Shown: positions 1 to 9,951, counted from the first letter of the stretch. The stretch is DNA of 64,000 nucleotides from Bacteroidales bacterium (GCA_016342685.1 JAEINU010000009.1:1-64000); one strand, 5' to 3'. Translations and numbers: made by a program. The notes: generated from the letters alone by a model not told the origin.

Positions 1-11
1 GTTTTTGGGAT

Positions 12-21
12 TGCAAAGATA
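12..21 (-). promoter_or_regulatory. Putative Bacteroidetes -7 promoter box (copy 1)
   Basis: The minus strand reads TATCTTTGCA, a match to the Bacteroidetes -7 consensus TAnnTTTG. I found no clear TTTG -33 box at the expected distance. It faces left, out of the window. The flank (1-17) resembles that of copy 3 (15 of 17 bases, from the GT at 213). Confidence 0.4.
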
Positions 22-112
22 TAAATTATTTCGCTTATTCCTAGAAAAAAATTACTTTTTTTCTCCCTATTTCAAATCTTGTTTTGAACGTCTCACTTTA
101 TCTCTAAGCGGC

Positions 113-147
113 TGCAAATATACAAACTTTAATTTCTTAATTCCAAA
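113..147 (-). promoter_or_regulatory. Putative Bacteroidetes -33/-7 promoter (copy 2)
   Basis: The minus strand has TTTG (147-144), then 21 bases, then TATATTTGCA (122-113). This fits the TTTG / TAnnTTTG pattern of the primary sigma factor of Bacteroidetes. It faces left towards a gene beyond position 1. Confidence 0.5.
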
Positions 148-223
148 TAAATTTGAAAAAAAATTAAGCTTTTTTTATTCGCTTTTTTACATCATTTTTA
201 GAACTCATACCCGTATTTGGGAG

Positions 224-256
224 TGCAAATATAAATACTAGTTTTTATTCTGCAAG
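224..256 (-). promoter_or_regulatory. Putative Bacteroidetes -33/-7 promoter (copy 3)
   Basis: The minus strand has CTTG (256-253), then 19 bases, then TATATTTGCA (233-224). The -7 box is perfect and the -33 box matches three of four bases. It is the most upstream of three leftward boxes about 100-110 bp apart. Confidence 0.45.
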
Positions 257-408
257 CCTTTTCTAAAAAAAAAAATACATGATTTAGTTAAAGCTTTAAA
301 TTTCAATAAAATAATTTTCAAAAAAGTCTGTTAGATCATCATAAAACCGGCAATTTGAAATAAATGTTTTATCTTCGCTAATAATATTTATACATATAAT
401 ATATAGGA

Positions 409-1146
409 ATGACATCAAAGAAATTAGTAATAATACCTACATATAATGAAAAAGAGAATATCGAAAGGATGATTCGCAAGGTATTTTCATTAAACGAGCC
501 ATTTGAATTATTAATAATAGAGGATAACTCCCCAGATGGCACTGCCAATATTGTTAAATCATTGCAAAAAGAATATTCTGACAATTTGCATATAATAGAA
601 AGACAAGGGAAACTAGGGTTGGGCACTGCTTATATTACAGGATTTAAGTGGGCTTTACAAAACAAGTATGAGTATATCTGTGAAATGGATGCTGATTTCT
701 CTCACAATCCTGATGATTTGATTAGATTAACCAAAGCTTGCGAGAATGGTGCTGATGTTGCCATAGGATCAAGATATATTTCTGGTGTTAATGTTGTTAA
801 TTGGCCAATGGGACGAGTATTAATGTCGTATTATGCATCGGCTTATGTGCGTTTTATTACTAGAATGAAAATAAAAGATACAACAGCGGGATTTAAATGC
901 TATAAAAGAAAAGTTCTTGAAGCAATTGATTTGGATAAAATCAAATTAAAGGGCTATGCTTTTCAAATTGAAATGAAATTTACATCTTGGAAACTCGGTT
1001 TTAATATTGTCGAAGTACCAATTATTTTTACTGATAGGCAAGAAGGTGCTTCGAAAATGAGTGGTGGTATTTTTAACGAAGCTGTTTGGGGTGTTATTAA
1101 AATGAAATTTCGCAGCTTTTTCAAAAAGTATAAACCTGCAAATTAA
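409..1146 (+). CDS. Polyprenol-phosphate mannosyltransferase-like GT2 glycosyltransferase
   Basis: The 245-residue protein belongs to the DPM1-like branch of glycosyltransferase family 2. These enzymes move a sugar from a nucleotide sugar to polyprenyl phosphate at the cytoplasmic face of the membrane. Visible motifs are IIPTYNE (8-14), DNSPDGT (39-45) and the metal/nucleotide-binding DAD (94-96), followed by the RQGKLGLGTAY type of loop earlier at 65-75. No membrane helix is obvious, which fits the short soluble form. The start ATG follows a purine-rich TAGGA. It is the first gene of a + strand run with dihydroorotase 15 bp downstream. The sugar donor cannot be read from sequence. Confidence 0.85.
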   Translation: MTSKKLVIIPTYNEKENIERMIRKVFSLNEPFELLIIEDNSPDGTANIVKSLQKEYSDNLHIIERQGKLGLGTAYITGFKWALQNKYEYICEMDADFSHNPDDLIRLTKACENGADVAIGSRYISGVNVVNWPMGRVLMSYYASAYVRFITRMKIKDTTAGFKCYKRKVLEAIDLDKIKLKGYAFQIEMKFTSWKLGFNIVEVPIIFTDRQEGASKMSGGIFNEAVWGVIKMKFRSFFKKYKPAN

Positions 1147-1161
1147 ACACACATATATATA

Positions 1162-2505
1162 ATGTATAGTCTATATATAAAAAATGCAACTATTGTTAAC
1201 GAAGAAGGTCTATTCCTCGGTAATATAAACATTGTAGATGGCATAATAAATAAAATCTACAGTGCAAATGATTCTCCCAAATTAAATCCTGATAAAGTTA
1301 TTGATGCAGAAGGAAAATATCTTTTCCCAGGCATTATAGATGATCAAGTTCATTTTAGAGAACCAGGATTAACTCACAAAGCAGAAATATACACAGAATC
1401 AAAAGCTGCTGTTGCCGGAGGCATTACTTCATTTATGGAAATGCCTAATACTAAACCACAGGCTACAACGATTGAAGTTTTGGAAGAAAAGTATAAAATA
1501 GCTTCTAAAAAATCACTAGCAAACTACTCTTTCTATTTAGGTGCAACAAATGAAAATATTGATGAAATTAAAAAACTAAATCCTAAAGCAATTTGTGGAT
1601 TAAAAGTTTTTATGGGTTCGTCGACAGGAAATATGTTGGTTGATGACGAAAAAGCTTTGTCTCAAATCTTCAGAGACTCCCCTGTTTTAATTGCGACTCA
1701 CTGCGAAGATGAAAAAACTATAATCGAAAATACCGAAAAATATAAAAAGGAATTTGGAGAAGATCTCCCAATAAAATATCATCCACTAATAAGAAGTGAA
1801 GAAGCTTGCTACATATCATCGTCGTTTGCAGTTGAGTTAGCAAAGAAATACAATTCCCGATTACACATATTACATTTAAGCACAGCGAAAGAACTTGAAC
1901 TTTTTGACAATTCAATCTCATCAAAAGATAAAAGAATAACAGCAGAGGTCTGTGTTCATCATTTATGGTTTTCGGAGGAAGACTATGACAAATATGGCAC
2001 TAGGATTAAATGGAATCCTGCAATTAAAAAGAAATCGGATAGAGATGCTTTACTGGAAGGATTAAAGAATAATAAAATTGATGTTATTGCTACTGATCAT
2101 GCACCACATACCTTTGAAGAAAAAGACAACTCTTACTTTAAAGCTCCTTCAGGAGGGCCATTAGTTCAACATTCCCTTGTTGCTATGTTAGAATTATATC
2201 ATCAAAATAAAATCTCTTTGATTGAAATTGTAAATAAAATGTGTCATACTCCTGCTGATATTTTCCAAGTTGCAAAGCGTGGATATATTAAAGAAGGCTA
2301 TTTTGCAGATTTAGTTTTAGTAGATTTAAATGATCCTTGGACAGTAACAGACGAGAATTCATTGTATAAATGCAAATGGTCTCCATTTAGCGGTCAATCT
2401 TTCCGATCAAAAATTACACATACTATTATCAATGGTAATATTGTCTACGAAAATGGAGTCTTCAACGAAACCATAAAAGGTCAACGTCTAGTTTTTGACA
2501 GATAA
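1162..2505 (+). CDS. pyrC: Dihydroorotase
   Basis: This amidohydrolase interconverts carbamoyl aspartate and dihydroorotate, the third step of de novo pyrimidine synthesis. At 447 residues it has the length of the class I (PyrC/AllB-like) form. The metal-site signatures are present: DDQVHFREPG near residue 60, a Lys in GLKVFMGSS, HCEDE near 180, HILHLSTA, and ATDHAPH near 312. The C-terminal beta-sandwich segment (GYFADLVLVDL) is typical. Placement directly after a polyprenol-phosphate glycosyltransferase is, as I recall, common in Bacteroidales. Confidence 0.93.
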   Translation: MYSLYIKNATIVNEEGLFLGNINIVDGIINKIYSANDSPKLNPDKVIDAEGKYLFPGIIDDQVHFREPGLTHKAEIYTESKAAVAGGITSFMEMPNTKPQATTIEVLEEKYKIASKKSLANYSFYLGATNENIDEIKKLNPKAICGLKVFMGSSTGNMLVDDEKALSQIFRDSPVLIATHCEDEKTIIENTEKYKKEFGEDLPIKYHPLIRSEEACYISSSFAVELAKKYNSRLHILHLSTAKELELFDNSISSKDKRITAEVCVHHLWFSEEDYDKYGTRIKWNPAIKKKSDRDALLEGLKNNKIDVIATDHAPHTFEEKDNSYFKAPSGGPLVQHSLVAMLELYHQNKISLIEIVNKMCHTPADIFQVAKRGYIKEGYFADLVLVDLNDPWTVTDENSLYKCKWSPFSGQSFRSKITHTIINGNIVYENGVFNETIKGQRLVFDR

Positions 2506-2528
2506 AGTACAATCCAAATAAAATCATT

Positions 2529-3041
2529 ATGAAAATTTATAACAAAATTATTTTTTCGTTTGTTATTGCATTGTCGATTTTTGCATGCAACCCTGAAAAA
2601 CCAGTTGAAAATCCTCCTCTAATCAATGAAATAAAGATTGATCAGACAAACTTCATGAGTTTAGCTGATACAATCATTACTGATGTTGTTATAAAGAATC
2701 CAGATAATGATGAATGGACAGGCTATTGTCTTCGAAATCTTAAACGTGAAACTTTAGTTAATAATTTATTTGATCTTGTTTACTCTGAAAAGCTTATTCC
2801 TTATGATTTTTTTACTGATTCGGTAATGACAATTAAAGAAATAAAAAGAATTGAACGTAACCCAGAGTATGCTAGAGAAAATACAGCCAAGGTTCAGTTT
2901 GAAGAATCGTGGAGTTTTGATACCAAAAATCAGAAAATGATTAAAAAGGTGCATTCAATTATGATTGCCTATGAATTATATTCTCAAGAAGGAAATGTTA
3001 AAGGCTACAAACCCATTTTTAAAGTTTATTTAAATCAATAA
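2529..3041 (+). CDS. GldN/PorN-like domain lipoprotein
   Basis: The 170-residue protein starts with a lipoprotein signal (hydrophobic FSFVIALSIFAC, lipobox Cys near residue 20), so it should be membrane-anchored in the periplasm. The mature part resembles the type IX secretion/gliding protein GldN (PorN): an LFDLVYSEKLIPYDFFTD segment (76-93), then a W-x-FD segment near 128, and a closing GYKPIFKVYL like the GldN/PorN ending. It is shorter than GldN (about 300 residues) and lacks its N-terminal region. No other type IX genes are nearby. The similarity was judged by eye, so the family call is tentative; the lipoprotein call is firmer. Confidence 0.55.
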   Translation: MKIYNKIIFSFVIALSIFACNPEKPVENPPLINEIKIDQTNFMSLADTIITDVVIKNPDNDEWTGYCLRNLKRETLVNNLFDLVYSEKLIPYDFFTDSVMTIKEIKRIERNPEYARENTAKVQFEESWSFDTKNQKMIKKVHSIMIAYELYSQEGNVKGYKPIFKVYLNQ

Positions 3042-3056
3042 GAATAAAATTAAGTC

Positions 3057-3998
3057 ATGCGTGTATTATTTATAGACTCTACCCATAAACGATTACCAGA
3101 GAAATTAACCAATGCTGGTTTCATTGTTGATTACAATACAGAGATTACTGCTGAAGAAATAAATAAAGTAATTGCAAATTATGAAGGTGTAATAATAAGG
3201 AGTAAGGTTAAACTCGACAAAAGCATTTTGGATCTTGCAACAAATCTTAAATTTATTGGACGTGTTGGTGCTGGACTAGAAAACATTGATGTAGAATACG
3301 CCGAATCGAAAGGTATAAAATGCTTCAATTCTCCTGAAGGAAATAGAGATGCTGTGGGAGAACAAGCCTTAGGGATGCTTCTAACATTATTCAATAACAT
3401 TATAAAGGCAGATTCCGAAGTTAGAAGTGGAATGTGGCTGCGAGAAGAAAACCGTGGTCTTGAAATAAAAGGCAAAACCGTTGGGATTATTGGCTACGGA
3501 AATATGGGGGGCGCTTTTGCTCAACGGTTAAAAGGTTTTGAGGCTGATGTTATTGCTTATGACAAATACAAATACAATTATTCTGACGATCGTGCTTCGG
3601 AGAAATCTCTTGAAGATCTTTTTGAGCAAACCGATATTCTAAGTTTGCATGTTCCTTTAACAGAAGAAACCAACTTTATGATTAATGACGATTTTATTAA
3701 TCGTTTTAAAAAGAACATATATATAATAAATACTGCTCGTGGTAAAGTTTTAAAAACTGATGATTTGGTTAAGAATCTAAAATCGGGAAAAGTGTTGGGT
3801 GCAGCCTTAGATGTATTAGAATATGAGCAGGTTTCTTTCGAGAATTTGCATTCGAACCAAACTCTGCCCGAAGCATTTCAATATCTTATTGAGAGTAAGA
3901 ATGTTGTTTTAACACCTCACATTGCTGGATGGACTCATGAATCAAATGTTAAGCTTTCTGAGTTTTTAGCGGATAAAATTATTAAAGAGTTTACCTAA
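3057..3998 (+). CDS. D-2-hydroxyacid dehydrogenase (phosphoglycerate dehydrogenase-like)
   Basis: The 313-residue protein has the full D-isomer-specific 2-hydroxyacid dehydrogenase fold. It shows an N-terminal substrate domain with VIIRSKVKLDK and GRVGAGLENID, the NAD-binding GYGNMG loop at 145-150, the NTARG signature, and the catalytic His in HIAGW near 287. It lacks the C-terminal ACT domain of long SerA enzymes. The likely reaction is oxidation of 3-phosphoglycerate for serine synthesis, but other 2-hydroxyacids are possible. It overlaps the 3' end of the convergent aspartate kinase gene by 8 bp. Confidence 0.8.
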   Translation: MRVLFIDSTHKRLPEKLTNAGFIVDYNTEITAEEINKVIANYEGVIIRSKVKLDKSILDLATNLKFIGRVGAGLENIDVEYAESKGIKCFNSPEGNRDAVGEQALGMLLTLFNNIIKADSEVRSGMWLREENRGLEIKGKTVGIIGYGNMGGAFAQRLKGFEADVIAYDKYKYNYSDDRASEKSLEDLFEQTDILSLHVPLTEETNFMINDDFINRFKKNIYIINTARGKVLKTDDLVKNLKSGKVLGAALDVLEYEQVSFENLHSNQTLPEAFQYLIESKNVVLTPHIAGWTHESNVKLSEFLADKIIKEFT

Positions 3999-5244
3999 TT
4001 ACGAAATGTGCAGTATGTCTGCTGCGTTGATCAATATATATTTTTCTCCCTGCTGTTACCTGATCAATTGATTCTGGGTTATAATGGCGTATGGTTAATA
4101 ATTCTAATTGATCATTATATAAAACTTTAAAATCTTCTTTAAGATGATCAATCAAAGTTTTTACATTACTATTAGAATTATCGATACAAAAAGAAATACT
4201 TATTGCTGAATTCTGAATTAGATTAACTTTTATTCTATGATCTGACAAATACTTGAATATTTTACTCAATTCATCTTCAATAATAAAAGACAAATCCTTA
4301 GGGAATAAACTAATTAAAACTTGTTCCTTCTTCAAAATGAATATCGGTAAATCCTGATCGTATTTTTTAAAGCAATGTATAATGGTTCCTTCATCTTTCG
4401 TATTTATAAAAGATCGAACATGCAAAGGGATGTTTTTATTATGAAGTGGTTTTAAAGTTTTTGGATGAATAACTTTTGCCCCAAAGTATGCCAACTCAAC
4501 CGATTCCTGATATGAAAGCTTTTTTAACTTTTTTGTCTCCGAAAAATACTGGGGATCGGCATTTAATATACCATCAACATCTTTCCACACCGTAACACTT
4601 TCTGCATTAAGCACATTTGCCAAAACTGCTGCGCTATAATCCGAACCTTCTCGTCCTAAAGTTGTTACTGAACCATCTTCTGCCCCACCAATAAATCCTT
4701 GTGTTAAATAAACTCGTGATTTTTTAAAATCAAATTTATTCATGGCCCCTTCGCTTGTTTTTTTATAATCTACTTTAGCTTCGCGATAGGTTGTATTCGT
4801 TCTTAATACTTTTCTAATATCAACCCAAGTATTTTTAAGCAGCTCCTTATTTAAATATGCACTAATAATTTTAGTTGAAAATATTTCACCAAAGGATACC
4901 ACCTGATCATATCTGTAGTTATAATCTTCTATTTCTGAGTTGTATAATATATTATATAAGAAACCAAAACTTTCTGTAATTTCAGTTACAAGCTTTTGAT
5001 CATCATTATTAAACAAATCACTAATTATTTGAAAATGGTGTTCTTTTAATCTAGTGAATTGATTTTTGCTTTCAGGAATATTATTAAAAGACAATTTTAG
5101 GATATTTTCCAAAGCGTTCGTAGTTTTTCCAAGTGCAGAAACTACAATTACTAAATTCTCTGAGTAAGATTTTACTATTTTTAGAAGATTTTTAACTCCA
5201 TTGGAGTCTTTAACAGAGGCACCACCAAATTTAAAAACAATCAT
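3991..5244 (-). CDS. lysC: Aspartate kinase
   Basis: This kinase phosphorylates L-aspartate, the entry to lysine/DAP, threonine and methionine synthesis. The N-terminus reads MIVFKFGGASVKD, with the KFGG nucleotide motif at residues 5-8. Later come VTTLGREGSDYSAA and WKDVDGILNADP, the aspartokinase signatures. The C-terminal 120 residues form an ACT-like regulatory region. It is monofunctional, with no homoserine dehydrogenase part. I start at the ATG at 5244; a TTG two codons earlier is possible but less likely. DAP made from this pathway would feed MurE of the dcw cluster. Confidence 0.9.
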   Translation of the reverse strand: MIVFKFGGASVKDSNGVKNLLKIVKSYSENLVIVVSALGKTTNALENILKLSFNNIPESKNQFTRLKEHHFQIISDLFNNDDQKLVTEITESFGFLYNILYNSEIEDYNYRYDQVVSFGEIFSTKIISAYLNKELLKNTWVDIRKVLRTNTTYREAKVDYKKTSEGAMNKFDFKKSRVYLTQGFIGGAEDGSVTTLGREGSDYSAAVLANVLNAESVTVWKDVDGILNADPQYFSETKKLKKLSYQESVELAYFGAKVIHPKTLKPLHNKNIPLHVRSFINTKDEGTIIHCFKKYDQDLPIFILKKEQVLISLFPKDLSFIIEDELSKIFKYLSDHRIKVNLIQNSAISISFCIDNSNSNVKTLIDHLKEDFKVLYNDQLELLTIRHYNPESIDQVTAGRKIYIDQRSRHTAHFVIR

Positions 5245-5457
5245 AATCAAAGGTTCAATTTACAACGTAAAAAGCTTACAAATTTAACATTTCTTATTCT
5301 ATAAATCCTATGAATAGAAATAAACTTTACGCTCAGGTTATTTTTCTAATATTTTATTCTTATTCATAAAATTAAGTATAAATTTGTAACAATTTATTAA
5401 AATATTCTATTCGCAAATTTGAATAATTTTTATTTTTAACTCTTTAACTAGTTCCTG

Positions 5458-6474
5458 ATGAAAGGTTACAAAATTACTACTCTTAATGAATTCATAGTTC
5501 GACGACAAGCAAATATCCCATACGCAAAAGGTGAATTATCCAATTTATTGCATCATATAAGTATCGCAGCAAAAGTTTTACATAAGAAAGTTAATAAAGC
5601 AGGACTTGTTGATGTGTTAGGAGAAGCTGGTAATATAAATATTCAAGGTGAAACCCAACAAAAATTAGACGTTTTTGCTGACATGCAATTTACTGCTGCG
5701 CTTAGTAACAGCGGTGAATGTTGTGGAATTGCATCAGAAGAAAATCAAGAAATTATTACGTTCGACGATCAATTATCAAACGACGCAAAATACATTGTTT
5801 GTATGGATCCATTAGATGGCTCTTCTAATATTGATGTAAATGTGTCGATAGGAACCATATTTTCAATTTATCGAAGAATATCGCCTAGAGGACAAAAAGC
5901 CCAACTGGAAGATTTTCTACAAGAAGGAAATAAACAAATTGCAGCGGGCTATATAATTTATGGTTCTTCAACCATGTTAGTTTACACAACAGGCTTAGGT
6001 GTAAATGGATTTACTCTTGACACAGGAATTGGTGAGTTTTGTTTATCTCATCCAGATATAAAAACCCCAATGGATGGGAAAATCTATTCTCTTAATGAAG
6101 GTAATTACAATAAATTCCCAGAAGGTGTAAAAAAATACATCAAGTATTGTCAGGAAGAAGATAAAGCCACAAATCGACCTTACTCTGCAAGATATATTGG
6201 TTCTCTAGTAGCCGATTTTCATAGAAATTTATTAAAAGGTGGTGTTTTTATTTATCCAGAAACCGCAAGTGCCCCAACAGGAAAATTAAGATTGTTATAC
6301 GAATGTAATCCTATGGCCTTTATTGCCGAACAAGCAGGAGGAAAAGCGAACGATGGCGAAATAAGAATAATGGATCTTAAACCAAAAACGTTACATCAAC
6401 GAGTTCCTTTATATACAGGTTCGAAAAATATGGTAGAAAACGCCGAGAATTTTATTCAAAAACATGGCAAGTAA
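5458..6474 (+). CDS. fbp: Class 1 fructose-1,6-bisphosphatase
   Basis: This enzyme removes the 1-phosphate of fructose 1,6-bisphosphate in gluconeogenesis. The 338-residue length and the [10 protein letters not shown] metal-binding motif (117-126), the [16 protein letters not shown] segment and [19 protein letters not shown] near the C-terminus identify the class 1 (FBPase/inositol phosphatase fold) type. A 207-bp spacer separates it from the divergent lysC. A hairpin terminator follows at 6502-6528, so it is probably transcribed alone. Confidence 0.95.
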   Translation: MKGYKITTLNEFIVRRQANIPYAKGELSNLLHHISIAAKVLHKKVNKAGLVDVLGEAGNINIQGETQQKLDVFADMQFTAALSNSGECCGIASEENQEIITFDDQLSNDAKYIVCMDPLDGSSNIDVNVSIGTIFSIYRRISPRGQKAQLEDFLQEGNKQIAAGYIIYGSSTMLVYTTGLGVNGFTLDTGIGEFCLSHPDIKTPMDGKIYSLNEGNYNKFPEGVKKYIKYCQEEDKATNRPYSARYIGSLVADFHRNLLKGGVFIYPETASAPTGKLRLLYECNPMAFIAEQAGGKANDGEIRIMDLKPKTLHQRVPLYTGSKNMVENAENFIQKHGK

Positions 6475-6501
6475 ACCAACCAAATTACTTTAACGTTCAC
6501 T

Positions 6502-6528
6502 AAAGGTAGTTGATTAGCAGCTACCTTT
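6502..6528 (+). terminator. Terminator after fbp
   Basis: AAAGGTAG (6502-6509) pairs with CTACCTTT (6521-6528). The stem extends inward by three pairs, including one G-T. A T-rich tail (ttttcgttttt) follows. The hairpin lies between the fbp stop and the mfd start. Confidence 0.7.
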
Positions 6529-6549
6529 TCGTTTTTAAACTACTTAACA

Positions 6550-9500
6550 TTGGAAATAAGAGAATTAAATAAAATTTTTACTGCTCATCAAAAGATAAAT
6601 GAATCGATAAAAAAGATTCAGCATACTAATCAAATATATCTAAGAAACTTAATTGGGTCTTCTTCGGGAATTTATGCTTCGAATATTATAAATCAGCTAA
6701 ATAAATCACATGTAATTATTCTTTCCGATAAAGAAGATGCTGCTTACTTTCATAATGATTTATCAAACTTCTTAAATAAAAAACCCTACTTCTTCCCTAC
6801 TTCATACAAGCGTTCAATAGTATATGCACAAGAAGACAGTGCCAATTTACTTTTAAGAGCAGAAAGTTTGCAGGCTTTGGCAAATAACAACAAGGCAATT
6901 ATTATTACATATCCTGAAGCAATTATCGAGAAAGTTGTTAATAAGGATAATATGATTAACTCTACATTAAAACTAGGAGTTGGCGAAGATGTTTCAATCG
7001 AATTTATTCAGGAAGTATTAGAAGAATACAATTTTCAGTATGTTGATTTTGTTTACGAGCCAGGACAATTTTCAATTCGTGGAAGTATAATAGATATATT
7101 CTCTTTTGCTTCGGATTTTCCATATAGAATCGATTTTTTTGGCGATGAAGTTGAATCCATTCGATCATTTGATATAGAAAATCAACTTTCAAAAGAGAGT
7201 TTTGAAAGTATTTCCATTGTCCCCAATATTGTAAATCCGGATTCTAACAACCAAAATTTAATTCAAAACGAGAGTTTTTTTAGTTTCATTTCAGAGGACT
7301 CTATTGTTTGGATGGAAAATAGTCAGTTTATTTTTGATAAAATTTCTGAAATTGAAAATAAACTCAAAGAAGAAGACAAAAATAATCTGGCATTGAGATT
7401 GTCTGAATTTCAAACAGATATTTTAAATTACAAGAATATCGAGTTTGGACCATATAATAATATAGGTGCCGAAGAAATTCTATTCTCAACTTCGCATCAG
7501 CCATCATTCAATAAAAATTTTAAATTACTTGGAAACAACATTCTCGAAAATCTCGAAAAAAGTTATTCTACATATATATTATCTGAGAATTTAAAACAAA
7601 TTGAACGAATTGAAACGATCTTTAATGATATTAATCCTGAAATCAAGTTTAATCCATTAACTCAAACTATTCATCAAGGGTTTATTGATCATGATTTAAA
7701 AATATGTTTATATACCGATCACCAAATATTCGGACGATATCATAAATTCAAAATAAAAAACAGCCTTCAGAAAAAAGAGCAAATTTCGTTTCGAGAGCTT
7801 ACTGGATTACATCCTGGAGATTACATTGTTCATGTAGATCACGGAATAGGTAAATTTGGTGGTTTAGAAAAAATCGACATAAATGGCAAAACACAGGAAG
7901 CAATAAAACTTGTATACAAGGATCAGGATACATTATTCGTAAGCATTCATGCACTCCACAAAATTTCAAAATATAAAGGCAAAGATGCTGAACCACCTAA
8001 AATATATAAATTAGGTTCGGGTGCGTGGCAAAAACTTAAGCAAAACACCAAGCAAAAAGTTAAGGATATAGCAAAAGAACTAATTGTACTTTATGCTAAA
8101 CGAAAAGAACAAAAAGGTTTTGCTTTTGCAGCAGATACTTATTTACAAAGAGAACTTGAATCGTCGTTTATTTATGAAGACACACCAGATCAGTTAAAAA
8201 CAACACGTTCTGTAAAAGAAGATATGGAATCTAGCATTCCAATGGATCGTCTGGTTTGCGGCGATGTAGGATTTGGAAAAACAGAGATTGCAATACGTGC
8301 TGCCTTCAAAGCTGTTGCTGATAATAAGCAAGTTGCAGTATTAGTTCCCACAACAATTTTAGCTTTGCAGCATTACCAAACCTTTAAGAATCGCCTAGCC
8401 AACTTTCCGTGTAATATCAATTACATTAGCCGTCTCAGATCAAGGAAACAACAAACAGAAATCATTCAGGATTTATCTGAGGGTAAAATAGATATTTTAA
8501 TTGGAACTCATAAAATTGTTGGTAAGGAAATTAATTTTAAAGATCTTGGTTTATTAATTATCGACGAAGAACAAAAATTTGGAGTGTCGATAAAAGAAAA
8601 ACTAAAAAGATTTAAAGTAAATGTTGATACCTTAACATTAACAGCAACTCCTATTCCGAGAACTTTGCAATTTTCGATGATGGGAGCTCGTGATCTTTCC
8701 ATTATTAATACACCACCACCAAATAGATATCCTATTGTAACCGAACTTCATACATTTAATGAAGATATCATTAAAGAAGCTATCGATTATGAGTTTCAAC
8801 GAAATGGTCAGGTCTTTTTTATACATAACCGCGTTCAAAATATTGAAGAAGTTCAGAAACTAATTAATAAGTTATGTCCTGATGTAAGAACTGTTTTTGC
8901 ACATGGACAAATGGACCCTAAGCAACTCGAAAAAGTAATGCTCGATTTTATAAATTATGATTACGATGTATTAATAGCTACCACCATTATTGAATCGGGT
9001 TTAGATATTCCGAATGCAAATACCATTATTATTAACAATGCACAAAATTTTGGATTAAGTGATTTACATCAACTTCGTGGTCGAGTAGGTCGTTCAAACA
9101 AAAAAGCATTTTCTTATTTATTAGCCCCGCCTTTAACTTCAGTAACACAAGAAGCGCGACGAAGATTAAAAGCCATTGAAGAATTTTCCGAACTTGGAAG
9201 TGGATTTAATATTGCCATGCAAGATTTAGATATTCGTGGTGCGGGAAATCTTTTGGGTGCTGAACAAAGTGGATTTATTACAGATATTGGATTTGAAACA
9301 TATCATAGAATACTGAACGAGGCAATTCTGGAGTTGAAAGAATCATCCTTTAAAGAATTATATAGTTCAGAACAAAAAGAAGAACTCGAAAAACAAATTA
9401 AAAATCAAAAGTTTATTGCCGATTGCCACATAGATACCGATATGGAACTACTTTTTCCTGATAGCTATATTAATAATATATCGGAACGAGTTAGATTATA

Positions 9501-9861
9501 TCGAGAATTAGATAACATCGATGACGAAGATGTCCTTATTAAATTTCAGGATAATTTAATTGATCGATTTGGAAATATACCGAATCAAACATCTGAACTT
9601 ATAAACGTTGTGCGCCTTCGATGGATTGCAATAAATTTGGGAATTGAAAAAATAATTCTTAAAAATCGGAAAATGGCAGCATATTTTATTAACGATCAAG
9701 AGTCGGCTTTTTATAAATCTCCTGTTTTTTCAAGAATATTAAGTTTTGTGCAAGAAAATCCAAAAAACCTTAAAATGAAAGAGCTTAAAGGCAAACTAAT
9801 CATGTCTTTTGAGAATGTAAAAAACATCTCTCAGGCGATTGATAAAATTAAGGATATCTAA
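6550..9861 (+). CDS. mfd: Transcription-repair coupling factor Mfd
   Basis: Mfd pushes stalled RNA polymerase off DNA lesions and recruits UvrA. The 1103-residue protein has the expected order: UvrB-like N-terminal region, CarD-like RNA-polymerase-binding domain (about 415-485, with GDYIVHVDHGIGKFGG), and a RecG-like translocase. Walker A GDVGFGKTE lies at 571-579 and DEEQKFG at 671. TATPIPRTL, ESGLDIPNANT and QLRGRVGRS follow, then the C-terminal TRCF domain. The reading frame begins with TTG at 6550; I see no in-frame ATG close by that keeps the N-terminus, so a TTG start is likely. Confidence 0.95.
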   Translation: MEIRELNKIFTAHQKINESIKKIQHTNQIYLRNLIGSSSGIYASNIINQLNKSHVIILSDKEDAAYFHNDLSNFLNKKPYFFPTSYKRSIVYAQEDSANLLLRAESLQALANNNKAIIITYPEAIIEKVVNKDNMINSTLKLGVGEDVSIEFIQEVLEEYNFQYVDFVYEPGQFSIRGSIIDIFSFASDFPYRIDFFGDEVESIRSFDIENQLSKESFESISIVPNIVNPDSNNQNLIQNESFFSFISEDSIVWMENSQFIFDKISEIENKLKEEDKNNLALRLSEFQTDILNYKNIEFGPYNNIGAEEILFSTSHQPSFNKNFKLLGNNILENLEKSYSTYILSENLKQIERIETIFNDINPEIKFNPLTQTIHQGFIDHDLKICLYTDHQIFGRYHKFKIKNSLQKKEQISFRELTGLHPGDYIVHVDHGIGKFGGLEKIDINGKTQEAIKLVYKDQDTLFVSIHALHKISKYKGKDAEPPKIYKLGSGAWQKLKQNTKQKVKDIAKELIVLYAKRKEQKGFAFAADTYLQRELESSFIYEDTPDQLKTTRSVKEDMESSIPMDRLVCGDVGFGKTEIAIRAAFKAVADNKQVAVLVPTTILALQHYQTFKNRLANFPCNINYISRLRSRKQQTEIIQDLSEGKIDILIGTHKIVGKEINFKDLGLLIIDEEQKFGVSIKEKLKRFKVNVDTLTLTATPIPRTLQFSMMGARDLSIINTPPPNRYPIVTELHTFNEDIIKEAIDYEFQRNGQVFFIHNRVQNIEEVQKLINKLCPDVRTVFAHGQMDPKQLEKVMLDFINYDYDVLIATTIIESGLDIPNANTIIINNAQNFGLSDLHQLRGRVGRSNKKAFSYLLAPPLTSVTQEARRRLKAIEEFSELGSGFNIAMQDLDIRGAGNLLGAEQSGFITDIGFETYHRILNEAILELKESSFKELYSSEQKEELEKQIKNQKFIADCHIDTDMELLFPDSYINNISERVRLYRELDNIDDEDVLIKFQDNLIDRFGNIPNQTSELINVVRLRWIAINLGIEKIILKNRKMAAYFINDQESAFYKSPVFSRILSFVQENPKNLKMKELKGKLIMSFENVKNISQAIDKIKDI

Positions 9862-9951
9862 TAGGGTGTAATTAATCAAAGTTATCTTTTATAAGAAAGA
9901 TATTTTTATATCTTTACACGCTGATTTTAAAAGCGTTTCATCTAAAAAGAA

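Larger units (their letters stand above)
1..408. other. AT-rich intergenic region
   Basis: There is no convincing coding sequence in these 408 bases. The one open frame (5-241, +) is low-complexity and Phe/Lys-rich, so I treat it as chance. What the stretch does hold is three copies of a minus-strand TAnnTTTGCA promoter core, annotated separately. These suggest that it is the upstream region of a leftward gene outside the window. Confidence 0.7.

Noticed and set aside
5-241. 78-residue ORF on the + strand at the left edge
   Set aside because: Composition is low-complexity (Phe, Leu, Lys, Tyr), no motif or signal is visible, and the region carries promoter-like boxes on the other strand.
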